From the NCBI RefSeq assembly GCF_905171775.1, contig NC_053489.1, positions 248,369,231 to 248,433,230 on the forward strand: a stretch of 64,000 nucleotides of DNA, read 5' to 3'. Of this stretch, positions 36,924 to 49,532 are shown one piece after another. Position 1 is the stretch's first letter; every line of letters starts with the position of its first letter. The notes beneath the pieces are model-generated. The model was not told the DNA's origin. It ran no database searches and saw nothing but the letters and a program-made list of their open reading frames with translations. Source of the stretch: Rana temporaria. Lineage: Eukaryota; Chordata; Amphibia; Anura; Ranidae. The position numbers were made by a program, and so were the translations under genes.

Positions 36924-37724
36924 CTGCTTGCTGACCAGCCACTGTCATTATATGGCGGGAGGTTAGATCCCCTGTGTGAATCGCCGTAGGTGTACGCCGG
37001 AAGCTTTAGGGCTATGGGACACGCTACCGCAACGCTACGCGGGAGCCGATGCGCGTGGCCGGCGGCCACGAAGTCCGCCGGCAACCCGCGATAGCTCCTC
37101 AGAGAGCCAGAACGGGGATCTGTCAATGTAAACAGATCCCTGTTCTGTCAGGGAAGTAGAGAGAGATCTTCTGTTCCTAGTGATCAGGAACAGTGATCTC
37201 TCTCTACTCCCTTTCGGTCCACTCCCCCCACAGTTAGAAACACCTCCATAGGACACACTTAACCCCTTGATCACCCCCTAGTGTTAACCCCTTGGATGAC
37301 ATTTACACAGCAATCAGTGGCTATTTTTAGCTCTGATCGCTGTATGAATGTTAATGGTCCCAAAAAGTGTCAAAAGTGTCCGATCTGTCTGCCGCAATGT
37401 CGCATATATAAATGCCATAAATATATCCCCTATTTTGTAGAGGCTATAACTTTTTCACAAACCAATCAATATACACCTATTGGGATTTTTGTACCAAAAA
37501 TATGTAGAAGAATAAATATTGGCCTAAACTGATGAAGAAATTTGTTTATTATTTATTATAGCAAAAAGTAAAAAATATTTTTTTTTTTTTCAAAATGTAT
37601 GCTCTTTTTTTTGTTTGGGTACAGCATTGCACGATGGTGCAATTGTCAGTTAAAGCGACGTAGTGCGGTATTGCAAAAAATGGCCCGGTCAGGAAGTGGG
37701 TGAATCCTTCCGGGGCTGAAGTGG
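36924..37724. mobile_element. piggyBac-like non-autonomous element
   Basis: TTAA at 36920-36923 and 37725-37728. Ends CTGCTTGCTGACCAG and GGGGCTGAAGTGG (the latter reads CCACTTCAGCCCC inverted). Interior GATCTCTCTCTACT pairs with AGTAGAGAGAGATC, and CCCCTATTTTGTAG lies near 37430. It is the full-length reference for the fragments at 2871-3252 and 14460-14705. Confidence 0.7.
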
Positions 37725-37728
37725 TTAA

Positions 37729-40037
37729 AGCAGTGCAAGGACGAATGATGTTTTGAAAACTCTAGCAATCAATCAGAACTCAGAACAGTTCCTGATGTCT
37801 GAAAAGCTAAACATAAGTAATTGCTTTAGGCTTTTTCTGTAGTGTGAACTTTACTAAACCTAAATGAGTGTTGTTAACACTGCCATAAACAACACAATCT
37901 TCCCCATTCAATAGCAGCAGAATAATATTAAGTAAACAGCACAAATAAAACAAATAACACAACATAAATCCATCGAAAATAAACACACTATAAAAGTAAA
38001 TATATATATACAGTATTATACATATATAAAAATTTCCTTACAGCATCGCTCACATGGTGCATGCTGATAAAATTGTGTACCCCAACTTTAATATATAGAA
38101 AAGTTCTGTTAGAAGATTTGCAGCACCTTGTGTATTTATTAATACGTACTTCCAAAAAGTGTTTTTTCCCTTTTATTGGTTGAACCAAATGGTCTTTTTT
38201 CAGCCAGACTAAGGCCTGTACACTGCTGCTGGTAAATGGACGTTTAGGAGCAGTTGGGAATTTTTTTCAACTGCTCCTGAACTCTCCTCTATGTTATCTT
38301 ATCAGTACATATATACAGGGTTGTTTATAGTAATTTCTAGGCAGTTGTGGTTAGAGGCTTTTTTGGAACGCAAAAAAATGGGCTCAGAAGCTGAGTTTAG
38401 AGTCATTTTAAGCGCCAATCGCTTCTAAACGCGGCTAAGCATGGTAACTCGCATTTAGCCGCATTTGGTTTACAGGAGTTTTTTGTTTTTGGCAATTTTT
38501 TTAAGAAACGCTTCTAAACGCAAATGCGTCAAAACGCAGCATGTAAACGGGGCAAAACGGACGTTTTAAACATAGGTTAGGATCTGTCAAGTTAAATTGT
38601 TCAGGAGAGGTTGTAAAAAGGTCCAGTGTACATGAAGCCTAACTATGGAAGCAAACACACATTTTGCCTTTTTTTTTAACAAACGTTAAATGCAGCAAAA
38701 CGCACAGTAAAAAATGTGCAAACTGCAACACGCCAACAATCAGATGATGGTATCAGTGACATATCATATATGTATGCAATGTATGCAGTGCACATGGGCC
38801 CCAAGGGATATAGGGCCCACTATGCCCTCACACAAGGCACAACAAATTCTGTTCTTTTTACCCTTCTGTGTCCCCTGCAGCAGAATTTCTGTTTATGCCA
38901 GGAAGGGGGCAGGTGCTAAAAGCAGTGGCATCACTAGGGGTTGGCTGTTGGGTCTATAGCCCCAAATCTGGGGCCCATAGCCCCGAGACTCTTACTGAAG
39001 CAGTCCCTGCCTAACCACCGGGCCACCAGTGTGACAGGCGGCTGCATGAGGAAGCCGAGCAGGCGGATGAGAGAAGCGAGTGGGCAGAGATGACACTATC
39101 TATCTCACCGCGCCCGCCCCGCATCACTGCTCTTCTGCCCTGCGAAGTGACTGGGTATACGGTAGGAGACAGGCAGCGTTGCGCTGTATTATTCCCCAGC
39201 TAGCAGAGAGCCAGCAGGCCAGGAGCTCCACTGACACTCTGACCCCACCCCATGTAGACCGCATGTTCGGGACTCAGGGGGCCGCAGGATAGGAGCTGAG
39301 ATCATAGTGGGAGGGAGCAGCAGCCGGCAGTGGTGGTGAGAGCCAGAGGCTTTGGATCTGGGATAGGAGTGGGACAAAGCAGGTGCCCACTGTGCTGAAA
39401 GCCAGCAGATGGTGAGCCTGGCTGGCCAAGACCAGGTAGGTCTTTAGTGTGGACTAAATACTGTGGCTGAAATGTTCACTAATTGGAGCACTAGCACGGA
39501 CCACCAGTGGTACTGGCACATCTTCCACACATGGAATGGCACCCCTTTTTTTAATGTGCTGCCATGCCTGCATTTCCTACAGAGAAAAGGTGCATGCAGC
39601 ATTTTGAAAATGCAGCGGCCTTGAAATTGCATGGTGGAGATTTACGATTGTGGTAAAGAGCAAAATCTGGTGCAGCGTTGCATAGAAACCAATCTGCTTC
39701 CAGGTTTTATTGTCAAAGCTTAATTGAACAAGCTGAAGTTAGAAGCTGATTGGCTACCATGCACAGCTGCACCTGATTCTGAGTGCTCCAGTTTTAGTAA
39801 ATCTGCCCCATATTGTCTGGTACCCAAAATTGTAGTTATACCATTCTAAAGCCAGCCCTAACAATCGTGTCATTAATCAATACATTTCCCTCTACTAAAG
39901 AACTGTAATAGTGGCGGTTGTTGAGGTTCTTCCACCATTTTCTTTCAGGATTTTCCAATATTTTAAAATGATGTTGAAATATGATGTGATTCTGAATGGT
40001 AATGTCACACAAAAGGAAATATTTACTATTATGCCTC
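37729..40037. other. no gene seen; several worn repeats
   Basis: Contains a foldback stretch around 38400-38580 (CTTCTAAACGC motifs), a worn hAT-like block at about 38920-39420 (starts CAGTGGCATCACTAGGGG), and a MITE of the GGGTTGATTTACTAAA type at 39635-39815. No coding region was recognised. Confidence 0.4.
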
Positions 40038-40040
40038 TGA

Positions 40041-40493
40041 GGCCTCGTACACACGTCCGAGAATCTCGTCAGGAAAAACCTGTAGTTTTCCCTGACGAGA
40101 TTCTTGGCAAGAAACTCCTGCCGCAGGAGTGTACTGACTTTCATTTCAAAAGAACCGCGGTTCTCTTGAAAGGAAAGAACGCAGTGACTTCAACACGTAT
40201 CATGAGCATGTGCTTGTCACATTCGATGCCGTCGCCACCATCTTGCTTCACCCTACCTATGCCGTGGAAGCTATCGCGCATGCGTCAAAGTCATTTTGAG
40301 CATGCGCGGGTTTTCACGGCGACAGGTAAGTATACACACTCTCTGGTTTCTCGTTGGGAAACAGGCCGACAAGAATCTCGACGAGAAAAAAGAGCGGGTT
40401 CTCTTTTTTTCTCGTCGAGATTCTGGCCAGATTTCCAGAAGAGAAACCTGAATGCTGTTTTTTGCCGAGAAACCCGGTCGTGTGTACAAGGCC
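40041..40493. mobile_element. Harbinger-type MITE, TSD TGA
   Basis: TGA at 40038-40040 and 40494-40496. Ends GGCCTCGTACACACGTCCGA and CGGTCGTGTGTACAAGGCC. It carries the AAAAGAACCGCGGTTCTCTT block and CTCGTC/GACGAG palindromes. Confidence 0.9.
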
Positions 40494-40496
40494 TGA

Positions 40497-41131
40497 GACC
40501 TGCTGATCCAAGCACTCTTCCCTTCAATACTGTTCCTTTCAGTGTCTTATACTTCCCTGGAATAACCTCTTGCATTCAGTCTGTCCTCCATCTCTAATAG
40601 TCTTTCTTTGTTAATCCGTTCATTGTTTCTATGCAACTAACTCGCAATGAATTGATTCTGAATTATGGATTTAAATACTAGAGGGAGTTAACAACTGGAA
40701 TGTAATAATTATTGATTTTTATCAATTATAGAAAGCCTGACTGAGGAACAAATGTCACTTTTAGACATTTTAAAGTGAACGTCTCACAAAATATTTGCAG
40801 AGCACCATAGATGGATAAGGCTAGAATGAATATGATATTGTACCTTGCCAATATATAGTTATTACAAAATGTGTGTCATCCAAATAATGGAAACTTTTAG
40901 TTCCTTAGAAAAGTTCTGTTTTGCAAGCTAGCATATTCAGTTTTGTAAATCACATGTAGGAGTGGTTATATTGGTTATTTTTGTAACGCAGCATTTTTAA
41001 ACATTAATAGAAGAAGGAATGTAAACACTTGGTCTTTAGTTAATCTTTCTTGTAAATATTTCCCAGGCCCAGGAAGGGCCTGGGAGCAGCCATGGATGGA
41101 CATTTCAGGTGGAATGGTTGATGTCTTGGGG
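40497..41131. other. no gene seen
   Basis: AT-rich unique sequence without recognised features. Confidence 0.35.
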
Positions 41132-41365
41132 TTGATTTACTAAAACTTGGAGTGCAAAATCTAGTGCAGCTGTGCATGGTAGCCAATAAGATTCTAACTT
41201 CAGCTAGCTCAATTAAAGTTTCACAAAGAAAATTGAGTACTGTCCGTGGGGTACTAATATGGCTACAATCACGTCAAACTTTCACAATAAAACCTTGAAG
41301 CTGATTGGTTTCTATGCAGAGCCGCACCAGATTTTGCACTCTCCAGCTGTAGTAAATCAACCCCC
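41132..41365. repeat. palindromic MITE with internal extra sequence
   Basis: Ends GGGGTTGATTTACTAAAAC and GTAGTAAATCAACCCC. The arms carry GTGCAAAATCTAGTGCAGC and CACCAGATTTTGCACTC. About 75 bases in the middle (41210-41290) are not part of the palindrome. Confidence 0.7.
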
Positions 41366-41798
41366 TGGTGTCTACTGGTACAGAGTAAAGCAACAGAGAG
41401 AGAGGGGGTACAGTTATCACTTCTTAACCCTGAATGCCAGCAAGGGATCCTGTAGGGGAGAAGGATATTGTACACTTGTGATACTACTCAAATCGGACAC
41501 ATATGCTAATACAGTCACAACCTGGGAAAAGAACAGGCACAATTGATTGCACTGAGGTCCCAAATTAAAGTAAACATGTAGCCAGGCTAGGAGTGGTCAA
41601 GTATTTACATATACATAAGCAAATAATGAGCTTTAAATTAAACCCTTATTGACCTCTATAGATGCAGCCACTGAAGAGCAATAAATCCTCAAGTTTCACA
41701 GCAGAAGCACCAATATTGTTTAATTTGTTCTCTCAGTAACTCTGCTCCAACTGTTCCTCCTTCCAAGCAATGAGACAGCAGCCTTCCAGCACTTTAAT
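41366..41798. other. no gene seen
   Basis: No recognised feature. Confidence 0.35.
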
Positions 41799-41871
41799 CT
41801 CTAATACAGGTGTCTCCAAACTTTTCAAAGGCCCAGTTTACTGTCCTTCAGGCTTTAGGTGTGTGGAGTGA

Positions 41872-42467
41872 AGCCTCGTACACACGACCGAGAAACTCAA
41901 CAGAATCCATCAAGAAACTTGGTGGGAGAGCTTTTTTGCCGAGGAAAGTGGTCGTGTGTACGTTTTTCATCGAGGAAACTGTCGAGGAACTCGACGAGGA
42001 AAAAAGAGAACAAGTTCTCTTTTTCCTCAACGGGAGTCTCAATTTCCTCGTCGTGTTCCTCGTCGGGCTGGTTTTCGGTGAGAAACTCGAGCATGTGTAT
42101 GCTAAGAAACCCTTGCATGCTCAGAATAAAGTATGAGACGAGAGTAAAAGTAGCATTTGTAATGGAGATAACACATGTGTCATGCTGTAACAGACTGAAA
42201 AGTGCAAATCGTCTCCGACCAAACTTTTACTTAACACGCAGTAATATGAGATTAGCAAAAGCAGCCCCAAGGGTTGTGCCAGTGGAATCGAACTTCCCCT
42301 GCCATTGTATGTGTTGTACGTCACCGCGTTTGAGAACGATGTGATTTGGTCTTGACAGTGTGTACGCAAAGCAAGCTTGTCGAGTTCCTCGACAAGCCTA
42401 ACAAGGAACTCGTCAAGGAAAAGTATGTGTCTTTTCCGACGAGTTCCTTGGTCGTGTGTACGAGGCC
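41872..42467. mobile_element. Harbinger-type MITE nested in the hAT element, TSD TGA
   Basis: TGA at 41869-41871 and 42468-42470. Ends AGCCTCGTACACACGACCGA and TTGGTCGTGTGTACGAGGCC. The hAT insertion is older than this one. Confidence 0.9.
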
Positions 42468-42470
42468 TGA

Positions 42471-42735
42471 GAGTGGGGGAAATAATGCCCCATCAATGGT
42501 GTCAGTGAAAGGAATAGTGCCACATTGTTGGTGCCAGTGGGAGGAATAGTGCCTCATTGTTGGTATGAGTGGGAGAAATAATGCCCCATCAATGGTGTCA
42601 GTGGAAGGAATAGTGCCCTATTAATGGTGTCAGTGGAAAGAAAAGGTGCCCCATCATTAGTGTCAGTGGGATGAAATATTGTCCCATGAATGGTGTCAGT
42701 GGGAGGAATAGCGCCCCATCATTGGTGTCAGCTGG
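42471..42735. repeat. 32-bp minisatellite
   Basis: About seven and a half units of the type GTGTCAGTGGGAGGAATAGT plus GCCCCATCAATG. Units differ by a few bases. It lies inside the hAT element. Confidence 0.92.
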
Positions 42736-42822
42736 ATCAAAAATGTCCTAAGAGTCGGATAAAGGCAAGCAATGGGCCGTATCTGGCCCCCAGGCCACAG
42801 TTTGGAGACCACTGCTCTAATA

Positions 42823-44575
42823 TAATAGAACCAAATTAACCAATTCTACCCAGCAACACTAAATAAAAAGTGTACAATAACATGCTATATGTTGAGCACC
42901 TGTATTGTGTTTGTTGAAAACTCATCACTAGACAATGGAATATTAACTTTATTGTAGGAATTTTACACAATGCACATTTGGTTTTATATATTTATCCGTT
43001 TACGTATTGCATGTAAGCACTTTGTTGTTAATTGTAAGAGTTTTGCAAAATTTCAGTATTGGTTAATGAATTTTGATATATTATTTGTTAGTGAACAAGA
43101 AGCATATTGTTGTACACTATTTATTTAGCACTGCTGGGTATAATTGGTTCCTTTGGTCCTACTATTATACACACATTATTACAAGGGTTTTTTTTTTTGT
43201 TTGTTTTTTCATAGCAGCTGCACAATTCATTCAATTAATATTCACACTCGTTAACATTAATAGGATCATGGAGTGGGGTTTGAATTTGAATTCTCTAGTA
43301 TAGACAAAGAAAGTGTTCTGCGAAGGGAAAGCAGAGGCAGCTGACTTGGTAGAAGAATGATTTCATCAATTTTGGTACACACTGTACTTCAATAAGGCCA
43401 ACTAGGATGGATGGTAGTGAGCTTGTCTACAAGTAGGTTTTTTGGTTGTCATAGTAAAGTGAAGCCGAATTAAAAAAACAAAAACACACATGTTATGGTT
43501 ATAGTAACTAACCACCAGACTAAACACATTATTGCATACATCTATGGAGAAAACATCTTGTTCCTTGTTTTAAGTGATGCAATGCTACTTCTCCCGGCAC
43601 CTTCAGAAGCACAATCCAGTTGGGGTTCTGTGCCATTCAAGAAATATGTCTCCTCCCCAATCCACTAAAGAAACACAAAAGGATCGACTATTTGTTTCAG
43701 AGCTCAATTAGACTTTTTTGTTTTGAAATCCTAATGATCCCTGCCAGACTCACGACCCTTTGCCCTTCCTTATATTCTGAAAGTAAGCCCAGTGGAAGGT
43801 AGAAGGTGGCCTTGTTAATGTTTGAAGGAAATGCTAAAATGCTCAACCCTCTGTCAAAAAAACTAACAAAAAAAAACCTTAAAAGTCTTAATACTATGTT
43901 ACTGGTGGCATACAATGTTAACAACCCATAAAACAAAAAAAAAACTTAGTGTAAACAACAACATATTTAACATATAAGGCATAACGCACATTTAAGATAG
44001 AGGGCCAAGCAACCATAGCGTGCAAAAAGCGGAGTATTATCTATACAATTCAGCAACACATATTTTATTTCCATAATACCAGATAAATACCACACAATTG
44101 TAATTCCACTAACATAACATTTATTACACCATATTTTTTAAGTGGATAGATATTATGACATTAAAAATTACACTCATCTGGCTGTTTGATATTTTCCATA
44201 CACAGCCCAATCCTGTCCCTAATTTAATAACTTGTGACCACCATGGAGTTGGGCCTTTACCTGAAGAAGCCTTCCCTTTACAGTTCTACACCAGCATTCT
44301 GCAGCATAGCAGCATAGACCTAACACTGTCCCTGAGCAGATTCAGCAGCCTTTCCCTCACATAAGTGAAGCACAGTGACAACGAGCCAGATACACCTAAG
44401 ACTTTCCCTAAGCAGCAGATTCCAGCAGCCTTTCCCTATCATGAGTGAAGCAGAGTGACGATCTGTGCTGTGTGCCTCTATCTAATATAGAGACTGGTCA
44501 CATGATGGGTCACATGCTGCACTGGCCAATCACAGCCATGCCATAAGTAGGCATGGCTGTGATCAGTTCCCAGTC
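42823..44575. other. no gene seen
   Basis: AT-rich. A G/T-rich tract at 43187-43206 and frames without domains. An inverted pair near 44500-44560 (GGCCAATCACAGCCATGCC..GGCATGGCTGTGATC) marks a short foldback. Confidence 0.35.
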
Positions 44576-44750
44576 ACAGTAGTAACACGAATGGCTATTG
44601 GCTGCCGTGCAGCACACCAAAACATACCCAAACTCCGAACCCGAACCTGGACTTTTTCCAATTATTCGGGTCCGGGTTCGGGGAAAAACCCAAAGTCCGT
44701 ACCGAACCCGAACTTTACAGTTCGGGTTCGCTCAACCCTAATCTTAAACA
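44576..44750. repeat. worn foldback repeat with GTTCGGG motifs
   Basis: Repeated GAACCCGAAC and its complement GTTCGGGTTC in both orientations, ending near GCTCAACCCTAAT. It resembles the end of a hAT-type element seen elsewhere in frogs; uncertain. Confidence 0.4.
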
Positions 44751-44830
44751 CAGAAATTGTAATTGCTTATAAGGGCAACGCTGCACATGCATATGCTTCG
44801 TTTTTCATAAACCAACCGTTCCCTCTAGTA

Positions 44831-45818
44831 CAGTGGTTCTCAACCTTGCTAGTGCCGTGACCCCTTGATAAAATTTCCCATGTTGTGGGGACCCCTAATA
44901 GTAAAATTATTTTCTTAGTGTGGGTTGTCAGTACCCAAGGCAAGACAAGTAGTTTGCGCCCCTAACCCATGGACATTTAGCGCTCCCTGAGTCCCTTCCA
45001 CTCGTATAGTAAAACACTTATGGTATATTTTAGGATGTACCACTCTTTCCCTTTGTTCTCCTTTTTTTGCCTTTTATAGCTCTCTATCCTAATTTCTTGT
45101 TTTTATCCCCCATCCCTCTTTTGCCCTCTTTCTTGTTTTTTCTCCTATTCTTTCCCTCACTTTTTCTTTGTTCCTCCCCCTCTTTTCCTCTCCCTTTCAT
45201 GTATTCTCTATTTTGTTTTCCTTCTCTTACTCCTTGGTTGGGGGAATGGGATGAGTGGCAGTGCTAGCGGGGGGTTTGGGATGAGTGTCAGTGCTGGTGG
45301 GGGGTTTGGGATGAGTGTCAGTGCTGGTGGGGGGAGTTGAAATGAGTGGCAGTGCTGCGGGGAAGTTCTGATTGGCCAACGTAGGTGCTCTTGATCAAGG
45401 TCACCTGCTGATTTGAGAACTGTAGTGGGGACTTTTAATGGCAACTATAATCACAGGTAGTGTTACTAATTGTGTCTCCAACTTTGTGGTGTCTCGTAGC
45501 AGTGACACCTATGCCGAAATCAGGAGATAGGGTCTCCTCCAGCCCCTCCCATTCCTCACCAGTTTGCTAACCTCTAGTCTCTGCCCCCAGCCATGCCGTG
45601 AACTGAATGGGTGACTGCGAAAAGGGTGAGTGGGCAGCCGCGTGCTCTAGGAACAGCCCAGCTGGGTGGCCACGGACTCCAGGGACAGCCCTGCTAAGCG
45701 GCTGCAAAAAAGCTGGGAGAGTGGTGCGGGCTTCAGTAACAGCCCAGGATTTGGTGACCCCTGGCAAATCATCATTCGACCCCCAAGGGGGTCCCGACCC
45801 CCAGGTTGAGAACCACTG
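44831..45818. mobile_element. non-autonomous hAT element, TSD CTCTAGTA
   Basis: A perfect 8-bp duplication CTCTAGTA (44823-44830 and 45819-45826). Ends CAGTGGTTCTCAACCTTGC and GGTTGAGAACCACTG, a classic hAT terminus. A tandem repeat lies at 45236-45350. It ends about 240 bases before the receptor coding exon. Confidence 0.93.
45236..45350. repeat. short minisatellite, about 34-bp unit
   Basis: About three and a half copies of GGGATGAGTGTCAGTGCTGG followed by TGGGGGGTTT-type sequence, inside the hAT element. Confidence 0.85.
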
Positions 45819-46030
45819 CTCTAGTATATCTGGATTTACAATGAAATGATAATAGACAGAATAAGTACTACCATACTATGAAGAAAGTTTTGGCAACAAC
45901 TATACCTGATTAATAAGCAATCATTAATGTTATGTTTAAAAAATTGAAAACTGAAATTTAAATTGTTTTTGCATGTTTTCTTTTAATATACTACTGTTAA
46001 ACTCTTTGAATATGCTATAACATCTTCCAC

Positions 46031-46052
46031 ATCTATGTTTTTCTATATCCAG
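46031..46052 (+). promoter_or_regulatory. predicted splice acceptor before the receptor coding exon
   Basis: CTATGTTTTTCTATATCCAG ends at 46052, three bases before the preferred ATG. It suggests a non-coding upstream exon, the arrangement known for mammalian LTB4R. It also explains why the upstream ATG at 46035 is probably intronic. Confidence 0.5.
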
Positions 46053-46055
46053 TAC

Positions 46056-47096
46056 ATGGTTCCCGGTCAACTGGCTACCAGCAATTCTTCCTTCACAAAC
46101 TCAACCTTGTATCCAATGACACCTCATGGCTACTCCCAAAAACTGGGCATTGCGATCCTCTCAGTTGCCTTCATCATTGGTTTCCCAGGGAATGCATTCA
46201 TCATTTGGTCAATTCTGAACTGCATGAAGAAGTGGTCTGTCACCTGCCACCTCATCTTACATTTGGCCATTGCAGATATCATCGTAATCCTAACAGCACC
46301 TGTATTCCTACATCTCCTATCCACTGGCAGCTGGATATTTGGCAATATAATTTGTAAGCTTTGTCATTACATTAGCTGCCTCAGTATGTATGCCAGCATC
46401 ATCCTTATTACCTCTATGAGCATAGACAGATACTTTGCTGTGTCAAGACCCATGAGCTCTGTAACTAGGACAAAGATGGTTTTTGGCAAAGTCATATTGG
46501 CTATATGGGTTTCGTCATGCTTGTTAGCCATTCCTATGCCAATTTACCGCGCGGTAGAGACTGTTAACAACAAAGAACAGTGTAGGCACATTCACAGCTC
46601 TCCGGCACACATCATTTTTCAATATGTGTTTGAGACAGTGACTGGCTTTATCATTCCATTTACAATCATCATGTCCTGCTACCTCTACATTGGATTGAAG
46701 CTGCGTAACGCTAAGTTTCAAACCAAACATAAAACAAGCCGGCTGGTGGTGATGATCATAGTGATGTTTGCCATCTTCTGGCTTCCTTACCACGTGGTGA
46801 ATATAATAGAGGTGTCAGGGAAAGTGTTCTCATCAGACAAGCTAAGAAAAGTTGCTTCCATTGCCAGACCTAATGTCACAGCTCTTGCATTTCTCAGTAG
46901 CAGTGTAAACCCTATTTTGTATGTGTTCGCAGGAGGAAGCCTAATTAAAACGGCTGGGGTGGAATTTATGGCCAAGCTCTTTGAAGGAACTGGCCCAGAA
47001 ATGAATAGTGTTTGGAAGATCTCTGATTTCTTTAGGCAAAAGAATCATGAGGAAACTATGGAATTGGGGAAAACCAATAAAACGAATGACGGATAA
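46056..47096 (+). CDS. ltb4r: leukotriene B4 receptor (BLT-type GPCR)
   Basis: A rhodopsin-class G-protein-coupled receptor for leukotriene B4, acting at the plasma membrane in leukocyte chemotaxis. The 346-residue protein has seven hydrophobic segments (about 31-55, 63-85, 100-122, 145-165, 193-215, 230-252, 272-292), N-glycosylation sites NSS and NST at 10 and 15, DRY at 124-126, FWLP at 241-244 and NPILY at 285-289. A likely disulfide joins Cys100 or 103 to Cys176. LHLAIAD, SMYASIILIT and AKLFEGTG match remembered BLT1. ECL2 and TMEL near the C terminus look more like BLT2, so the paralogue is not certain. I prefer the ATG at 46056 because a pyrimidine tract with AG ends at 46052; an in-frame ATG at 46035 would add seven residues. 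Single coding exon, as in mammals. No frame defects seen. Any 5' non-coding exon lies outside what I can define. Confidence 0.92.
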   Translation: MVPGQLATSNSSFTNSTLYPMTPHGYSQKLGIAILSVAFIIGFPGNAFIIWSILNCMKKWSVTCHLILHLAIADIIVILTAPVFLHLLSTGSWIFGNIICKLCHYISCLSMYASIILITSMSIDRYFAVSRPMSSVTRTKMVFGKVILAIWVSSCLLAIPMPIYRAVETVNNKEQCRHIHSSPAHIIFQYVFETVTGFIIPFTIIMSCYLYIGLKLRNAKFQTKHKTSRLVVMIIVMFAIFWLPYHVVNIIEVSGKVFSSDKLRKVASIARPNVTALAFLSSSVNPILYVFAGGSLIKTAGVEFMAKLFEGTGPEMNSVWKISDFFRQKNHEETMELGKTNKTNDG

Positions 47097-48166
47097 CTCC
47101 ACAACTGACAAAGAGAAGATATTCTGTGAAAATATGTCTTACCTCCATGCTGCAACTCTGCTGATCAACCAGTTCTTTGCAAGCATTTTCCAGTCCTCAC
47201 ATTCAGCAGTCCTCTGCCAGCAGTAATTGTTGAGCCTCGTACACACAATCAGATTTTCTGGCGGGAAAAGTGTGATGACAGGCTGTTGTCGGAAAATCCG
47301 ACCGTTGGTATGCTCCATCGGACAATTGTCGGATTTTCCGCAGACACATGTTGGACAGCATGCTTTAAAATTTTCCGACAACAATTGTGTGTGCTTGGAT
47401 TTTCTGATCATGTGTACAAAAGTCCTTTGGACAAAATTCCAAAGTACAAGCATGCATGCTCAAAAGCAATGCTCACCGTAACACAACATTAGCAGAAGTT
47501 GCCCAAAGGGTGGTGCTAAAGAGCTGAAAAAACACGTAGTTTTGTGCTTGTTGGGCGTCAATTCTTTGTCGTTTGTATGCAATAGACATGTGCATTCCGA
47601 ATCTGAATTTTGGGTATTTTCGTTATCATTTTAACAAACGAGAACGAACGCGCAGAATCCGAGATCCGACATAAAAAATGCTTTATTTTCGTTTTCGTTG
47701 CTATAACAGTTCGATATAGATAGGAGATTCGACATGACGCTGACAATAGCAATCTGTGTCTATCGAACCTGCGGTCGTATGTGCCTAACCTTAACGCTAT
47801 TAGTCCAATTCTACATAGAGAGGAAAGATTCGACATAGAGAGAAAAGATTTGACATAGAGAGAAAAGATTCAACATTATAGAGATGGGGTAGACCATTCT
47901 ACATGAACGACAAAGATTCAACGAAGCAGCGAAAAACATTCAAATGTCAAATCTGTCATTGAAGGCTTATGGTGTCTGTCGAAAGTTCTAAGAAGATTCG
48001 ACAAGCAGCTAAACTGTACGACGCCACAATCATACATTTCCGGTCAAATGCTCTGCCCATAGGCTATAGAAGAATTCGAAAAATACAGGTATATGCGCAA
48101 GAAAATAATAGTTATGTCCTCTGCCAATTAGCAGCATTTGGTATCATAACAGGACAAAGTCTCTGA

Positions 48167-48584
48167 GGCCGCGTACACACGACTGGTCCAAACCGATGAA
48201 AACGGACTTAAGTTCAGTTTCATCGGTCCAAACCGACCGTGTGTACGGCCCATCGGTCTGTTGTCCTTCGGACAAAAATTAGAGAACTTGCTTTAAAATC
48301 GAACCGATGGGCGGCTGACCATCGGTCAAAACCGATGGTTAGTACACAAAAGCATTGGTTCAAAACCCGCGCATGCTCAGAATCAAGTCGACGCATGCTT
48401 GGAAGCATTGAACTTTGTTTTTTTCAGCACGTCGTGTGTTTTACGTCACCGCGTTCTGACACGATCGTTTTTTTAACTGATGGTGCGTACGCACATCAGA
48501 CCATCAGTCTGCTTCAGCGGTGAACCGATGAAAACGGTCCGTCGGACCATTCTCATTGAATGGACCGGTCGTGTGTACGCGGCC
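48167..48584. mobile_element. Harbinger-type MITE, TSD TGA
   Basis: TGA at 48164-48166 and 48585-48587. Ends GGCCGCGTACACACGACTGG and CGGTCGTGTGTACGCGGCC. Internal TTTTACGTCACCGCG resembles 1341-1742. Confidence 0.9.
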
Positions 48585-48965
48585 TGAGAGTCCATGTGAA
48601 ACTAATTATAGTGTGGAAAGGATGGGAGCACAATGTCCAGGGGCTCTGAGGGCTGCCGTCATGGGGGAACAGAAACCTTGTTCCAGACTGCAAACAAACT
48701 AGCAGTGCGCCAGCTCAGAAAACGCGTCCATTACCAGGTGACGCCATCTCCCTGCTGCAATCCCTACTTTGCTTCTCAAGCCTCGATCTGACGCCGAGTT
48801 CCTCCAGACGCCGGCTTCCACCTGATGGAGTGATACCAGCCCTGCGAGAGCTGCCGTAGCTGCTTGGATTCAGGAAGCAGAAGTGGTCACCCTGACTTCA
48901 TTTGAAAATTTATATGCTCGTTTTTACACACCTAAATGTGAGTGCATATACTATATAATAATTAA

Positions 48966-49321
48966 AGCGGGAGTTCACCCGAAATTTTTTTTTTAACATT
49001 AGATTGAGGCTAATTAAGGGGAGCAGAAACGGGTATTTTTTTTTAATTGAATGCAGTACTTACCGTTTTCGAGATAGATGTTCTCCCGCCGCTTCCGGGT
49101 ATGATCTTCGGGACTGGCCGTTCCTATTTGATTGACAGCCTTCTGACGGTCGCATACATCGCGTCACCAGTTGCCGAAAGAAGCCGAACGTCGGTGCGGC
49201 TCTATACGGCGCCTGCGCACCGACGTTCGGCTACTTTCCGAAACTCGTGACGCGCTGTATGCGACCGTCGGAAGGCTGTCAATCAAATGTTAAAAATTAT
49301 TTTTTTGGGTGAACCTCTACT
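48966..49321. mobile_element. TTAA-flanked MITE (AGCGG family)
   Basis: TTAA at 48962-48965 and 49322-49325. Ends AGCGGGAGTTCACCC and GGGTGAACCTCTACT. A palindrome is centred on GGCTCTATACGGCGCCTGCG. Confidence 0.88.
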
Positions 49322-49532
49322 TTAAAGTGTTTATCCAACGTCTACTCTTAGAGGCGCCTCTTTTCTTGTTTATAGAAGAATTCGAATGTTGGTTGACTAG
49401 TAATAACAATTTATAAATATTAGAATTCTTTTATAGCTTGTAGGCAGAATATTTGACCGGAAATGTACGATTGCGGCGTCATACAGTTTAGCTGCCCCGT
49501 CAAATCTTCTTAGAACAATTGAGACACCATAA

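Larger units (their letters stand above)
41807..42814. mobile_element. non-autonomous hAT element, TSD CTCTAATA
   Basis: A perfect 8-bp duplication CTCTAATA (41799-41806 and 42815-42822). Ends CAGGTGTCTCCAAACTTTT and AGTTTGGAGACCACTG. It holds a Harbinger-type MITE at 41872-42467 and a 32-bp minisatellite at 42471-42735. No transposase. Confidence 0.92.
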